Assembly: GCA_029973955.1 (NCBI GenBank) | Contig: JARKQJ010000257.1 | Span: forward strand, 1 to 32,092 | Direction: 5' to 3' | DNA: 32,092 nt | Source of the DNA: Paludibaculum sp. | Lineage (GTDB): Bacteria; Acidobacteriota; Terriglobia; Bryobacterales; Bryobacteraceae | Shown: positions 23,734 through 31,913 of the stretch, piece by piece | Numbering within the stretch: position 1 is the stretch's first letter | Layout: every line of letters starts with the position of its first letter | Position numbers and translations under genes: made by a program | The notes under the pieces: generated by a model | Databases searched by the model: none | What the model saw: only the letters and a program-made list of their open reading frames with translations | What the model was told of the DNA's origin: nothing

Positions 23734-24906
23734 ATGCGGACAGTGGCGCACTGGGACGGCGACCGGTTTTTCGCCTCGATCGAGCAGGCGGCGGACCGGC
23801 GTTTGCGGGGGCGGCCGGTGGTGGTGGGTGGGGAGAAGCGGGGGATCGTGCTGTCGTCGAGCGGGGAGGCGCGGCGGCTGGGGATCCGGCCGGGGTGGCC
23901 GGTGGGGAAGGCGCGGCGGGCGGCGCCGGCTCTGGTGGTGGTACCGGCGCATTTTGATCTATATGAGCGGTTTTTCGACCAGATTCTGGGGTTGTGCCGG
24001 GAGCGGACGCCGCTGGTGGAGGCATCGGAGGTGGGGGCGGCGTGGTTGGATCTGACGGGCGCGGAGCGGGTGAACGGGCGCGGGGCGGAGGAGGTGATGG
24101 CGGGAATCCGGCGGACGGCGGGGGAGTGGCTGAGAGTGTCGATTTCGTCGGGAATTGGGACGAACAAGCTGGTGGCGCGGCTGGCGTCGCGGATGAGGAA
24201 GCCTGGGGGGCAGGTGGTGGTGGAAGCGGGGAGTGAGCGGCGGTTTCTGGCGCCGCTGCCATTGCGGGCGCTGCCGGGTTTGGAGCGGGGCGCGTTGGAG
24301 GCGCTGGAGGTGGCGGGGGTGGCGACGCTGGGGCAGTTTGCGTCGGCGCCGCTGGAGGCGCTGGGGACGGTATTGGGGAAGCGGGCGCTGGTGTTGCAGA
24401 GGCGGGCGCAGGGGGTCTCGGAAGAGCCGGTCGGGAGGAAGAAGGCGGCGGAGCCGGGGTGGGTGGAGCGGGTGGAGTATGCCGAGGATGTGTGGGAGGA
24501 AGAGTTTTTGTGGGGGGAGCTGAGAAGGATGGTGGAGCGGCTGATGGCGCAGGTCCGGGGTGCGGGGGTGGAGGTGCGGCGGCTGACATTGGAGCTGCGG
24601 TACACGGACCGGGCGGAGTCCCGGAAGAGCTTGGATTTGAACGAGCCGACGGCGCTGGAGGGGGAGGTGCTGCCGCTGGTGCCGGGGCTATTGAGCGGGG
24701 CATGGACGCGGCGTGTGCGGCTGCGGGCGATGACGCTGCGGGCGGGGCGGGTGTACCAGCCTTCGGCGCAGATGGACCTATTCGCTCCGGAGGGGGAGAA
24801 GCGGGAGCAGGCGTTGAAACTGGCGGCGGCGATCGACCGGCTGCGGCGGGAACACGGGTTAGGGATCGTGCTGCGGGGCAGCGAATTAGAGAAGAAGACG
24901 GCTTAG
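23734..24906 (+). CDS. imuB: Y-family polymerase-like protein, ImuB-type (catalytic Asp-Glu pair lost)
   Basis: The 390-residue protein has Y-family architecture: HWDGDRFFASIEQ at the N-terminus (D8 kept, as in DinB HVDMDCFFA), VLSSSGEARRLGIRPGWPV, and SSGIGTNKLVARLASRMRKPGG with thumb and finger elements. At the second active-site motif, where DinB has SIDEAYLD, this protein reads EVGAAWLD, so the Asp-Glu pair is replaced by G101-A102. Loss of these metal ligands is characteristic of ImuB, which acts as a scaffold for DnaE2. QMDLF (346-350) is a canonical beta-clamp-binding motif. It is shorter than usual ImuB after this motif and no ImuA is nearby. The shared palindrome with dnaE2 supports the pairing. 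Confidence 0.82.
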   Translation: MRTVAHWDGDRFFASIEQAADRRLRGRPVVVGGEKRGIVLSSSGEARRLGIRPGWPVGKARRAAPALVVVPAHFDLYERFFDQILGLCRERTPLVEASEVGAAWLDLTGAERVNGRGAEEVMAGIRRTAGEWLRVSISSGIGTNKLVARLASRMRKPGGQVVVEAGSERRFLAPLPLRALPGLERGALEALEVAGVATLGQFASAPLEALGTVLGKRALVLQRRAQGVSEEPVGRKKAAEPGWVERVEYAEDVWEEEFLWGELRRMVERLMAQVRGAGVEVRRLTLELRYTDRAESRKSLDLNEPTALEGEVLPLVPGLLSGAWTRRVRLRAMTLRAGRVYQPSAQMDLFAPEGEKREQALKLAAAIDRLRREHGLGIVLRGSELEKKTA

Positions 24907-25937
24907 GGGGTGTTGCCGGGGCGCAGTTGGACGAGGGCGGGCGCCTTACGATGATCGCCGCGATCGCGGGCCTGGATGGCGGCAAATTTGCGGCCGATGC
25001 GCATGGTGGCGCGGTAGAGCAGGCCGACGGGAACGATGCCGCCCCAGACGTGGCTGGAGAGGGCGTGAAGGCCCATGGAGGCGTAGCAGCCGCAGGCGGA
25101 ACAATCGGGATTGCCGCCGAGCTGGCAGGGGGAGATGGCGCTCTTGAGATCGGCCGAGATGCTGTGGGTGGTTTGGGCGAAGGTGCAGTCTTGGGGGCTG
25201 CTGGGCGGATCGAGGAACTTACGGATGAGGACCTCCGGCATTTCGAGCTTGGGGTAGCGCTTGCGGAGTTCGGTCATTTCGGCGACGGCACGGCGGCGGA
25301 GCTCCGGGGTGAGCATTTCAGGCAGGTCGTCGCCGACCTGGGGGGTGAACATGCTGAACCAGACTTTCTGGACTTCGGACCGGGGGGTCCAGAAGCGGAG
25401 GAACTCTTCGAGGTAGCCGGGGCGCTGCATCATCTGGGCGGTAATGGTGCAGTGAACGATGACGCTATGGCCGGCGATGTTGGCGAGGATGCGCTCGTAG
25501 GTGGCGGGGGCGCGGCGGATGTCGTGTTCGGGCTGAAGGCCGTCGATGGAGACGGCGACGCTGAGGCCGGGCAGGTGGGCCCACTGGGCGGGGAGGGTGC
25601 GGAAGGCGCTGGTCACGACCTGGACGTGGATGCCGCGGGCGGTGAGCAGGGGGACGAGGATTTCGAGTTCGCGGTAGCGGACGAGGGGGTCGCCACCGAC
25701 GAGGGAGATGTGGAGAGGGCGGAAGCGGTCCGCGAGGTTCAAGACGCCGTCGATGAGGGCTTGGCCACGAAAGTCGCTGAGTTCACGGAGGGTCAGGGCG
25801 CCACCGAGGTGTTCCGGATGATAGGCATAACAACCGGGGCAGCGGAGCGGGCACTCTTTGGTCACTTCGATGGAGAGGGACGGTACCTCGCCCTGCGCCA
25901 GTTTGCCCCAGGCACGGAACACGTGAGCAACTTTCAT
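24903..25937 (-). CDS. Radical SAM protein with C-terminal Cys cluster, function unknown
   Basis: The 344-residue product starts at ATG 25937 with a strong AGGAGG site. C29-x3-C33-x2-C36 (VTKECPLRCPGCYAYH) is the radical SAM motif, and LVGGDPL is the SAM-binding turn. Near the C-terminus CTFAQTTHSIS, SPCQLGG, DCSACGC supply cysteines for an auxiliary cluster of SPASM type. It could modify a peptide, but no small precursor-like gene is adjacent. The stop codons of this gene and of the convergent ImuB-like gene overlap by two bases. It separates imuB from dnaE2. Confidence 0.8.
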   Translation of the reverse strand: MKVAHVFRAWGKLAQGEVPSLSIEVTKECPLRCPGCYAYHPEHLGGALTLRELSDFRGQALIDGVLNLADRFRPLHISLVGGDPLVRYRELEILVPLLTARGIHVQVVTSAFRTLPAQWAHLPGLSVAVSIDGLQPEHDIRRAPATYERILANIAGHSVIVHCTITAQMMQRPGYLEEFLRFWTPRSEVQKVWFSMFTPQVGDDLPEMLTPELRRRAVAEMTELRKRYPKLEMPEVLIRKFLDPPSSPQDCTFAQTTHSISADLKSAISPCQLGGNPDCSACGCYASMGLHALSSHVWGGIVPVGLLYRATMRIGRKFAAIQARDRGDHRKAPALVQLRPGNTP

Positions 25938-26162
25938 GTAAGCCTCCTCTCAGTGGACAGACACCCCTAAAGACAGCGATTCAAGAGACGGGGAAGCGCT
26001 TTGACCAGTGGTGCTATCTTTAGATTGTCCCAGAAAGCGATGTCATATTGTTCATACGTAAGATAGGGGGCCCGAGTTGCAGAAATACGGGGAACCCTGT
26101 CGAGCGGGGACGCGGGCGTGGAGCGCAACCCGGAGGGGAAGAGCATCCATAATGGAGGAACG

Positions 26163-27338
26163 GTGAAGATCCTGAAGATATCCCTGCTCTCTCTGCTGGC
26201 GTGGAGCGCCAGCGCCGAGAATGTGCTGAAGGTCGGGCCGAAAGGCAAGTACAGGACACCGTGCGCGGCGATTGCGGCGGCCAAAGCCGGGGACACAGTG
26301 GAGATCGACGCCAATGGGCAGTATGTAGGTGACGTGTGCGCGTTCAACACAAACAAGTTGACGCTGCGGGGGGTGAACGGCAGGGCGAAGCTGGAAGCAG
26401 GCGGAGCAATTGCGCAGGGCAAGGCGATCTGGGTGATTACGGGCGAGGAAGTGGTGGTGGAGAATATCGAATTCACGGGCGCCAAGTGCGAGAACAAGAA
26501 TGGCGCGGGCATCCGGATGGAGGGTGGCGGATCACTGGTGGTGCGGAACTGCCTGTTTCGCAACAACGAGGATGGAATTCTGACGGACTACAACCCGAAG
26601 GGCAGGCTGCTGGTGGAGTATTCGGAGTTCGACCACAACGGGTACGGGGACGGCTACTCGCACAACATGTACATCGGCGGACTGGGCGAGTTCACGCTGC
26701 GCTATTCGTATTCGCACGATGCGGTGGAGGGGCACCAGGTGAAGACGCGGGCGCTGAAGAACCGGATTCTGTACAACCGGCTGACGACGGAGTGGTCGAA
26801 TGCGAGCTATGAACTGGACATGCCGAACGGAGGCGACGTGGAAGTGATCGGCAACGTGATCGGGCAATCGGCGTCTTCGAGCAACTCAGGGATCATGACC
26901 TACGGGGTGGAAAAGCCGGGTTCGGCGCAGGCGGGCGGGCGTCTGGTGGTGGCACACAACACGTTTGTGAACATGAAGCAGTCGCCGACGATGTTCATCG
27001 CGGTGAAAGGCAATGCGCCGGTGGAGATTCACAACAACGTATTCAGCGGGGACGGCACACTGACGGACGCTGAAAACGTGGTGATGGGCGGCAACATGGT
27101 GGTGCCGGATTTCGGATTTGTGAATGCGGCCGGATGGGACATGCGCCTGAAGGCAAGCAGTCTGGCGATCGACGGTGGCGTGGAGTTGCCGGCGGAGCGG
27201 CAGCCGAAGCTGCAGTACAAGCATCCGGCGTGCGTAACGAAGCGGGAAGCGGTGGGCCGGGTAGACGCGGGCGCGTTTGAATATGGTGGAGAGAAGCCGG
27301 CGGGGCCGGAAGTGAACCTGCCGGAGCGGTGCCGCTGA
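26163..27338 (+). CDS. Secreted right-handed parallel beta-helix protein
   Basis: The chosen start is GTG 26163, preceded by GGAGGA; it puts the signal peptide (KILKISLLSLLAWSASA) at the N-terminus. An in-frame ATG at 26118 lacks a signal. The 391-residue body shows beta-helix rungs: NKLTLRGVNGRAKLEAG, EVVVENIEFTGAKCENKNGA, GSLVVRNCLFRNNEDGILTD, EFTLRYSYSHDAVEG and RLVVAHNTFVNM. Such folds are typical of pectate-lyase-like and surface proteins that bind or cleave polysaccharides; catalytic residues cannot be assigned. It ends 31 bases before the dnaE2 palindrome. Confidence 0.8.
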   Translation: MKILKISLLSLLAWSASAENVLKVGPKGKYRTPCAAIAAAKAGDTVEIDANGQYVGDVCAFNTNKLTLRGVNGRAKLEAGGAIAQGKAIWVITGEEVVVENIEFTGAKCENKNGAGIRMEGGGSLVVRNCLFRNNEDGILTDYNPKGRLLVEYSEFDHNGYGDGYSHNMYIGGLGEFTLRYSYSHDAVEGHQVKTRALKNRILYNRLTTEWSNASYELDMPNGGDVEVIGNVIGQSASSSNSGIMTYGVEKPGSAQAGGRLVVAHNTFVNMKQSPTMFIAVKGNAPVEIHNNVFSGDGTLTDAENVVMGGNMVVPDFGFVNAAGWDMRLKASSLAIDGGVELPAERQPKLQYKHPACVTKREAVGRVDAGAFEYGGEKPAGPEVNLPERCR

Positions 27339-27342
27339 CGGG

Positions 27343-27371
27343 CTGACACTGCTTGCCGCCGGTGGTATAGT
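27343..27371 (+). promoter_or_regulatory. Putative dnaE2 promoter
   Basis: CTGACA (27343-27348) and TATAGT (27366-27371) are spaced by exactly 17 bp. The -10 box is part of the extended palindrome, so a bound repressor would block polymerase directly. Confidence 0.6.
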
Positions 27372-27389
27372 GTAAATACTTACACTATA
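27366..27389. promoter_or_regulatory. SOS-box-like palindrome overlapping the dnaE2 promoter
   Basis: TATAGTGTAA, four bases and TTACACTATA form a perfect inverted repeat with 10-bp arms. Its central 18 bp (27369-27386) are the exact reverse complement of the site before the ImuB-like gene. It ends six bases before the dnaE2 ATG. Confidence 0.8.
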
Positions 27390-27395
27390 CCGGCC

Positions 27396-30300
27396 ATGGG
27401 ATACGCGGCACTGCATTGCCATAGTTACTATTCGCTGCTGGACGGAACGATGAGTCCGGAGCTGGTGGCGGAAGCGGCACACGCCTCGGGGATGGAGGCG
27501 GCGGCGCTGGTGGACCGCGACACGCTGGCGGGGTCGGTTCAGTTCTACAAGAAGGCGCGGAAGCTGGGGCTGCACGCGGTAACGGGGGCGGAGGTGACGC
27601 TGGGGGACGGCAGCAGCCTGGTGCTGCTGGTGGAGAATGCGCGGGGGTACCGGAACTTGAGCCGGCTGATTACGGCCGGGGCCAATGACGGAACGCTGGA
27701 GGAGTACAACGGGGGGCTGATCTGCCTGGCGGGGCCGCGGAGCGGGGTGGGACGGGCGATTCTGAAGAACGAATCGCCGGAGCCGTTCTTGAAAAAGCTG
27801 GAAGGGTGGTATGGGCGGAACCTGGCGCTGGAGCTGACGCCGCACAACGACGATGATTTGAGACTGGCGCGGCTGTTCGCGGAGTTGGGGCGGAAGCGGC
27901 GGATTCCGGTGGCGACGGCGGTGGACAGCCGCTATCTGGAGGCCAGCGACCGGCTGCGGTACGACATTCTGCAGAGCATGCGGACGCTGACGCTATTGAA
28001 CCAGCGGCACGAGGGAAAGCTGCCGGCGGGGCGGCACCACTGGCAGACGGAAGACGACATGCGGCGCTATTTCGGCGGGCTGCCGCAGGCGATGGCGAAC
28101 ACGGCGCGGATCGCCGAGCGCTGCCAGTTCGACTTCGAACTGGGCGACCTGCGGTTTCCGAAGTTCCCGTGCAAGGACGCGGTGGAGTTGCTGCGGGCGA
28201 AGGTGCGGGCGGGGGTGGAGCGGCGCTACGGGCTGGAGCCGGAGGCGCGGGTATGGGAGCGGGTGGAGCGGGAGATGGGGGTGATCGAGGAGGTCGGGTA
28301 CGCGGAGTATTTCCTGGTATTCGCCGACATTGTGGAGTGGTGCGCGGGGCAAGGGATCTGGACGCTGGCGCGCGGGTCGGCGGCGGGCAGCCTGGTTTGT
28401 TATGTACTGGGGATCTCGAACGTCTGCCCGTTCCGGTTCGGGCTGTGCTTCGAGCGGTTTCTGAACCGGGAGCGGATGCAGTTCGCCAAGCTGGCGGACA
28501 TTGACCTGGACCTGCCGTGGGACCGGCGGGACGAGGTGATCCGGTATGTATTCGAGCGGTACGGGCGGGAGCACGTAGCGATGATCGGGGCGGTGCACAC
28601 GTTCCAGGGGCGGTCGGCCGTGGCAGAGATCGCCAAGGTATACGGGATACCAGAAAGAGAGGCCCGGCGGTTTACTGAGCATCTGCCGTGGCACCGGGGC
28701 GATGCGGAGGCAGCGGTGCGGGAGATGCCGGAGTGCCGGGAGTTGCCGTTTCAGGAAGATCCGTACAAGACCGTGCTGGCAATGGCAGGCAGCCTGGACG
28801 GGATCCCGCGGCACTTTGCGATGCATCCGTGCGGGCTGGTGGTGTCGGGCGACCCGGTGGCGGACCGGATGCCGCTGTTCGAATCGTCGAAGGGTCTGAT
28901 GACGACGCACTACGCGATGGACGATGTGGAGGAACTGGGGCTGCTGAAGCTGGACCTGCTGGGGCAGGCGGGGTTGAGCGTGCTGCGGGACACGCTGACG
29001 AACATGGAGGAGAACGGGCGGGAGAAGGTGGAGCTGGAGAAGCTGGATTGGGACGACGGGGCGACGTGGGAGATGATCGCCGGGGGGCGGGCGCGCGGGG
29101 TGTTCCACATCGAATCGCCGGCGATGACCAGCCTGCTGGTGATGACCAACTGCCGGGACATGGATTGCCTGACGGCGGTGGAGTCGATCATCCGTCCGGG
29201 GGCGGCGAACGAGGGCAAGAAGCGGGCGTATGCGCGGCGGCACCAGGGTCTGGAGCCGGTGACGTTCGCGCATCCTTCTTTGGAGCCGCTGCTGGCAGAC
29301 ACCTACGGGCTGATGGCGTATGAGGAGCACATTCTGCTGGTGGCGAACGGATTCGCCGGGATGGCGTGGGGCCGGGCGGATTTGCTGCGGCGGGCGCTGG
29401 TGAAGAATCGCGACCGGGAGCGGATTGAAGAGTTGGGCCTTGAATTTCAAAACGCCGCGCGGGCGCTGGGGCGGACGGAGGAGGAGACGGCGCGGGTGTG
29501 GGGGATGCTGCGGGAGTTCGCCGGCTATATGTTCAACAAGGCGCACTCGGCGGCTTATGCGGTGGAGGCGTATTCGGGGGCGTGGCTGAAGGGGCGGTAT
29601 CCGGTGGAGTTTCTGGCGGCGGTGCTGACGTCGCGGCGCGGGTTCTATTCTCCGATGCTGTATGTACTGGAGGCGTTGAGGAACGGGGCGCGGTTTTTGA
29701 CGCCGGACCTGGTGGAGTCCGATTTAAGGCGGTTTTTGGTGAAAGGAGAGACGATCCGGCTGCCGCTGGACCAGGTGCGTGGGTTGACGCAAGGGACGCT
29801 GGAGCGGATTGGGGAGCAGCGGCCGTTTGAAGATGTGGGGAGCTTTTACAGGAAGGTGCGGCCGAGCCGGGCGGAGTGGCTGGCGCTATTGAAGGCCGGA
29901 GCTTTGGATGGATTCGAGGAGCCGCGGGGGCGGCTGTTCTGGAGGCTGCAGAGATTGGAGGCGTCGGCGCAGGCGGAGCGGAAGCCGCTGTTGGAAGCGG
30001 AGCTGCCGGAGTCGTTCGACAGCGGCGTGGCGGCGCGGGCGCGCTGGGAGCACGAGGTGCTGGGCTTTCCGGTGAGCGTGCATCCGCTGGAGTATTTCGC
30101 GCCGCGGCTGGACTGGGGGCGGTTTATCTCGGCGGAGCAGTTGATGGCGCGGCAGCAGGCGCTGTATGGGAAAGAGGTGCGGGTGGCGGGGCTGGTGGTG
30201 GCGGACCGGCACCATCCGACGGAGAACGGGACGATGAAGTTCCTGACGCTGGCGGACCGGACGGGCTTTCTGGAAGTATCGCTGTTCGCGCAGGTGTATC

Positions 30301-30425
30301 GCGATTACGGACACCTGACGGTGCATCCGGTGGTAGCAGTGGAGGCCGTAGTGGACGCGTTCGACAACCGGCACGGGTTTGCGCTGAACGGACAGCGGGT
30401 GCTGAAAAGCGCGCAGGCGCAATAA
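27396..30425 (+). CDS. dnaE2: Error-prone DNA polymerase DnaE2
   Basis: The 1009-residue protein opens with the PHP domain (YAALHCHSYYSLLDG, H7-x-H9). The palm holds DIDLDL (368-373) with catalytic-type D370 and D372, and LKLDLLG with D520 as the third carboxylate, so the polymerase triad is intact. HFAMHPCGLVVS and FAGYMFNKAHSAAYA are further C-family motifs, and an OB-fold domain occupies the C-terminus (VRVAGLVVADRHHP). It is somewhat shorter than many DnaE2 proteins. It performs damage-tolerant, mutagenic synthesis together with ImuB-type proteins. The start at 27396 lies only six bases past the palindrome and has no visible ribosome site, so the leader must be very short. A decayed copy of its 3' end lies at 31684-31803. 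Confidence 0.95.
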   Translation: MGYAALHCHSYYSLLDGTMSPELVAEAAHASGMEAAALVDRDTLAGSVQFYKKARKLGLHAVTGAEVTLGDGSSLVLLVENARGYRNLSRLITAGANDGTLEEYNGGLICLAGPRSGVGRAILKNESPEPFLKKLEGWYGRNLALELTPHNDDDLRLARLFAELGRKRRIPVATAVDSRYLEASDRLRYDILQSMRTLTLLNQRHEGKLPAGRHHWQTEDDMRRYFGGLPQAMANTARIAERCQFDFELGDLRFPKFPCKDAVELLRAKVRAGVERRYGLEPEARVWERVEREMGVIEEVGYAEYFLVFADIVEWCAGQGIWTLARGSAAGSLVCYVLGISNVCPFRFGLCFERFLNRERMQFAKLADIDLDLPWDRRDEVIRYVFERYGREHVAMIGAVHTFQGRSAVAEIAKVYGIPEREARRFTEHLPWHRGDAEAAVREMPECRELPFQEDPYKTVLAMAGSLDGIPRHFAMHPCGLVVSGDPVADRMPLFESSKGLMTTHYAMDDVEELGLLKLDLLGQAGLSVLRDTLTNMEENGREKVELEKLDWDDGATWEMIAGGRARGVFHIESPAMTSLLVMTNCRDMDCLTAVESIIRPGAANEGKKRAYARRHQGLEPVTFAHPSLEPLLADTYGLMAYEEHILLVANGFAGMAWGRADLLRRALVKNRDRERIEELGLEFQNAARALGRTEEETARVWGMLREFAGYMFNKAHSAAYAVEAYSGAWLKGRYPVEFLAAVLTSRRGFYSPMLYVLEALRNGARFLTPDLVESDLRRFLVKGETIRLPLDQVRGLTQGTLERIGEQRPFEDVGSFYRKVRPSRAEWLALLKAGALDGFEEPRGRLFWRLQRLEASAQAERKPLLEAELPESFDSGVAARARWEHEVLGFPVSVHPLEYFAPRLDWGRFISAEQLMARQQALYGKEVRVAGLVVADRHHPTENGTMKFLTLADRTGFLEVSLFAQVYRDYGHLTVHPVVAVEAVVDAFDNRHGFALNGQRVLKSAQAQ

Positions 30426-30476
30426 AGGGCCGAGCACACCAAGATGCCGGTAGTGTACAGGCCGCTGCCGCGTAAT

Positions 30477-30713
30477 ATGACTGTGCCGCTATCAGAGCGC
30501 ATCATCGTCGATCCCAAGATCCTGGCAGGCAAGCCGATAATCCGAGGGACGCGTCTTGCCGTCTAGTTCATCCTGGAACTCCTGACAGCCGGCCAAGCTG
30601 AAAGGGAAATCCTCACCAACTACCCCGGCCTGACGCGAGATGACATCCTCGCCTGTCCATCCTACGCCAGCTATCTCGCCCACGAATACAACGCTTTCCC
30701 AATTCCTGCATAG
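30477..30713 (+). pseudogene. DUF433 antitoxin with in-frame amber stop
   Basis: Reading from ATG 30477 gives SERIIVDPKILAGKPIIRGT, then RLAV, then TAG at 30564-30566, then FILELLTAGQAEREILTNYP and DILACPSYASYLAHEY to a TAG at 30711. This is a complete DUF433 protein of about 78 codons apart from the stop at codon 30, where the family usually has Glu or similar. Such proteins are usually antitoxins paired with DUF5615 PIN-like toxins, and exactly such a fragment follows without a gap. Single-base nonsense decay is the simplest reading. Confidence 0.75.
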
Positions 30714-30815
30714 ATGCGCGTCCTCGCCGATGAGAATTACCCGAAGTCCATCATAGAGGGGCTTCGAGCCGAGGGCCGGGATGTGCTGTGGGCCCGCACG
30801 GATTTGATTGGTTGA
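30714..30815 (+). pseudogene. Truncated DUF5615 PIN-like toxin
   Basis: The ATG follows the antitoxin stop directly (TAGATG). The 33 codons read MRVLADENYPKSIIEGLRAE followed by GRDVLWAR, matching the first strand-helix-strand of DUF5615 (family style MKILVDENIP...AL...GHDV.W). A TGA then ends the frame and the remaining two thirds are missing. Together with the nonsense-bearing antitoxin it is a dead toxin-antitoxin pair. Confidence 0.65.
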
Positions 30816-30875
30816 ATCGAGCCCGGCTGGATCTGTTCTGCAAGTTCAACACATTCTTTCTGTGAGTGCGTGAGG

Positions 30876-31331
30876 TCAGGCGGGGTAGAGCTTCAGCAGT
30901 GCGGCGAGGAGGGGATGCGAGGAGCCCGCAAAGGGGTTGACGACGGTGACGCCATTCCAGGAGAAGCCATGCTGGAGGTCTTCGGAAAGAAGAAGGCGGC
31001 AGCCGGATTCGGCGGCGGCAGCGAGGACGACCGAATCCCAGATGGATAGGCCGTGGATGGCGGCAAGATCGGCAGCAGAGGCGATGACGGAGGGTGAGGT
31101 ATCGGCGAGGGGATAGGCGGAGGCCCAACTCAGGATAGCCTCGCGTGCGCGGGCGGGACGACGGCGCGCCTTTCTAGTGAGCACATTGAAGAGTTCGCCA
31201 AGAGTCTGGACGGGGAGGACGATGGCGGAGGGCGGGATGCGTTGGATGTAGAGCAGAGCCCGGTCGCGCATGGCCGAGCCGTTGATGCCTTCGGCGTAGG
31301 CTAAGACGTTGGTGTCGAGGGCGACCTTCAT
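30876..31331 (-). CDS. PIN-domain toxin (VapC-like)
   Basis: The 151-residue product has the PIN acidic set: D6 (MKVALDTNVLAYAEG), E46 (LGELFNVL), D99 (SIWDSVVLAAA) and the acidic pair at 117-118 (LLSEDLQHG). This is the usual VapC ribonuclease arrangement. It begins nine bases after the stop of the Phd-like antitoxin and is presumably cotranscribed with it and neutralised by it. Length and motifs are complete, so it looks functional. Confidence 0.88.
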   Translation of the reverse strand: MKVALDTNVLAYAEGINGSAMRDRALLYIQRIPPSAIVLPVQTLGELFNVLTRKARRRPARAREAILSWASAYPLADTSPSVIASAADLAAIHGLSIWDSVVLAAAAESGCRLLLSEDLQHGFSWNGVTVVNPFAGSSHPLLAALLKLYPA

Positions 31332-31340
31332 GGGTAGAGG

Positions 31341-31580
31341 TTATTCGTCGTAGAGATCGTTGCGGGTCCAGGAGCCGATACGGGTGGGACGCTGCTTGCG
31401 GAGGCGGGTGAGGAGATCGGTGCGCGCCTGATTGGCTGCGGGATCGGGCGAATCAAAGGGGACGAGGCGGGCGACTGGCTTGCCGTGGCTGGTGACGACG
31501 ACGGAACGGCCTCCGCGGACATTGCGAAGCAGTTCGGAGAATCGGCGATTGGCCTCAGCGGCGGAGACGGACGTTTCCAT
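31341..31580 (-). CDS. Phd/YefM-type antitoxin
   Basis: The 79-residue protein shows the Phd/YefM N-terminal DNA-binding pattern: METSVSAAEANRRFSELLRN, then GRSVVVTSHGKPVARLVPF. The C-terminal half (RTDLLTRLRKQRPTR) would wrap the toxin. GGAG precedes the ATG at 31580. It lies first in the two-gene module with the PIN toxin and probably autorepresses from the palindrome at 31596-31610. Confidence 0.88.
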   Translation of the reverse strand: METSVSAAEANRRFSELLRNVRGGRSVVVTSHGKPVARLVPFDSPDPAANQARTDLLTRLRKQRPTRIGSWTRNDLYDE

Positions 31581-31595
31581 AGCGACTCCAAAAAG

Positions 31596-31610
31596 TAGTG
31601 ATATTCACTA
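31596..31610. promoter_or_regulatory. Palindromic operator upstream of the Phd/VapC module
   Basis: TAGTGA-TAT-TCACTA is a perfect inverted repeat with 6-bp arms, 16 bases upstream of the antitoxin start, in a local AT-rich stretch. Phd/YefM antitoxins typically bind such sites to repress their own operon. Confidence 0.6.
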
Positions 31611-31683
31611 TTATAACTTGGCGAGGCCGATTGGTGCGGGCCGACTACAAGTTCCGAGAAGTGCCGCTATTCGCAACTCGCAG

Positions 31684-31803
31684 GCCGGACCGGTTCTCTG
31701 ATGGTGTCGTTGTTCACACTGGTGTATCGCGACTGTGGCAACTGACGGTGCATCCGATGGTGGCTGTGGAGGCGGTGGCGGAGGCGTTCCACAACCGGCG
31801 CGG
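31684..31803 (+). pseudogene. Decayed copy of the dnaE2 3' end
   Basis: The stretch GGTGTATCGCGACTGTGGCA followed by ACTGACGGTGCATCCGATGG and ACAACCGGCGCGG aligns base for base with dnaE2 30252-30377, which reads GGTGTATCGCGATTACGGAC and ACCTGACGGTGCATCCGGTG. By eye about four of five bases match. One base is deleted after the GTATCGCGA segment, so the frame is broken. Orientation is the same as dnaE2. The two toxin-antitoxin modules lie between the two copies. Confidence 0.8.
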
Positions 31804-31913
31804 TGGCCCCGCATCATGCATTGACGCAGTCAACGCGATTGGCAACACTGCGAGGAGCGTGCGTGACTGAACCGCACACACATGGATCGAACCTTCCGCG
31901 CATACACAATCGC

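Noticed and set aside
24459..25970. 500-codon plus-strand frame opposite the radical SAM gene
   Set aside because: Low-complexity Gly/Ala/Glu composition typical of GC-rich antisense frames; the minus strand has a clear family match.
27993..29546. Long minus-strand frame inside dnaE2
   Set aside because: Arginine/proline-rich antisense shadow of a strongly conserved polymerase gene.
2267..30566. Amber recoding, because two broken genes continue in frame after TAG
   Set aside because: Intact genes here end in TAG (nucleotidyltransferase, ImuB-like, HExxH gene), and both affected loci carry further lesions (a frameshift, a truncated partner).
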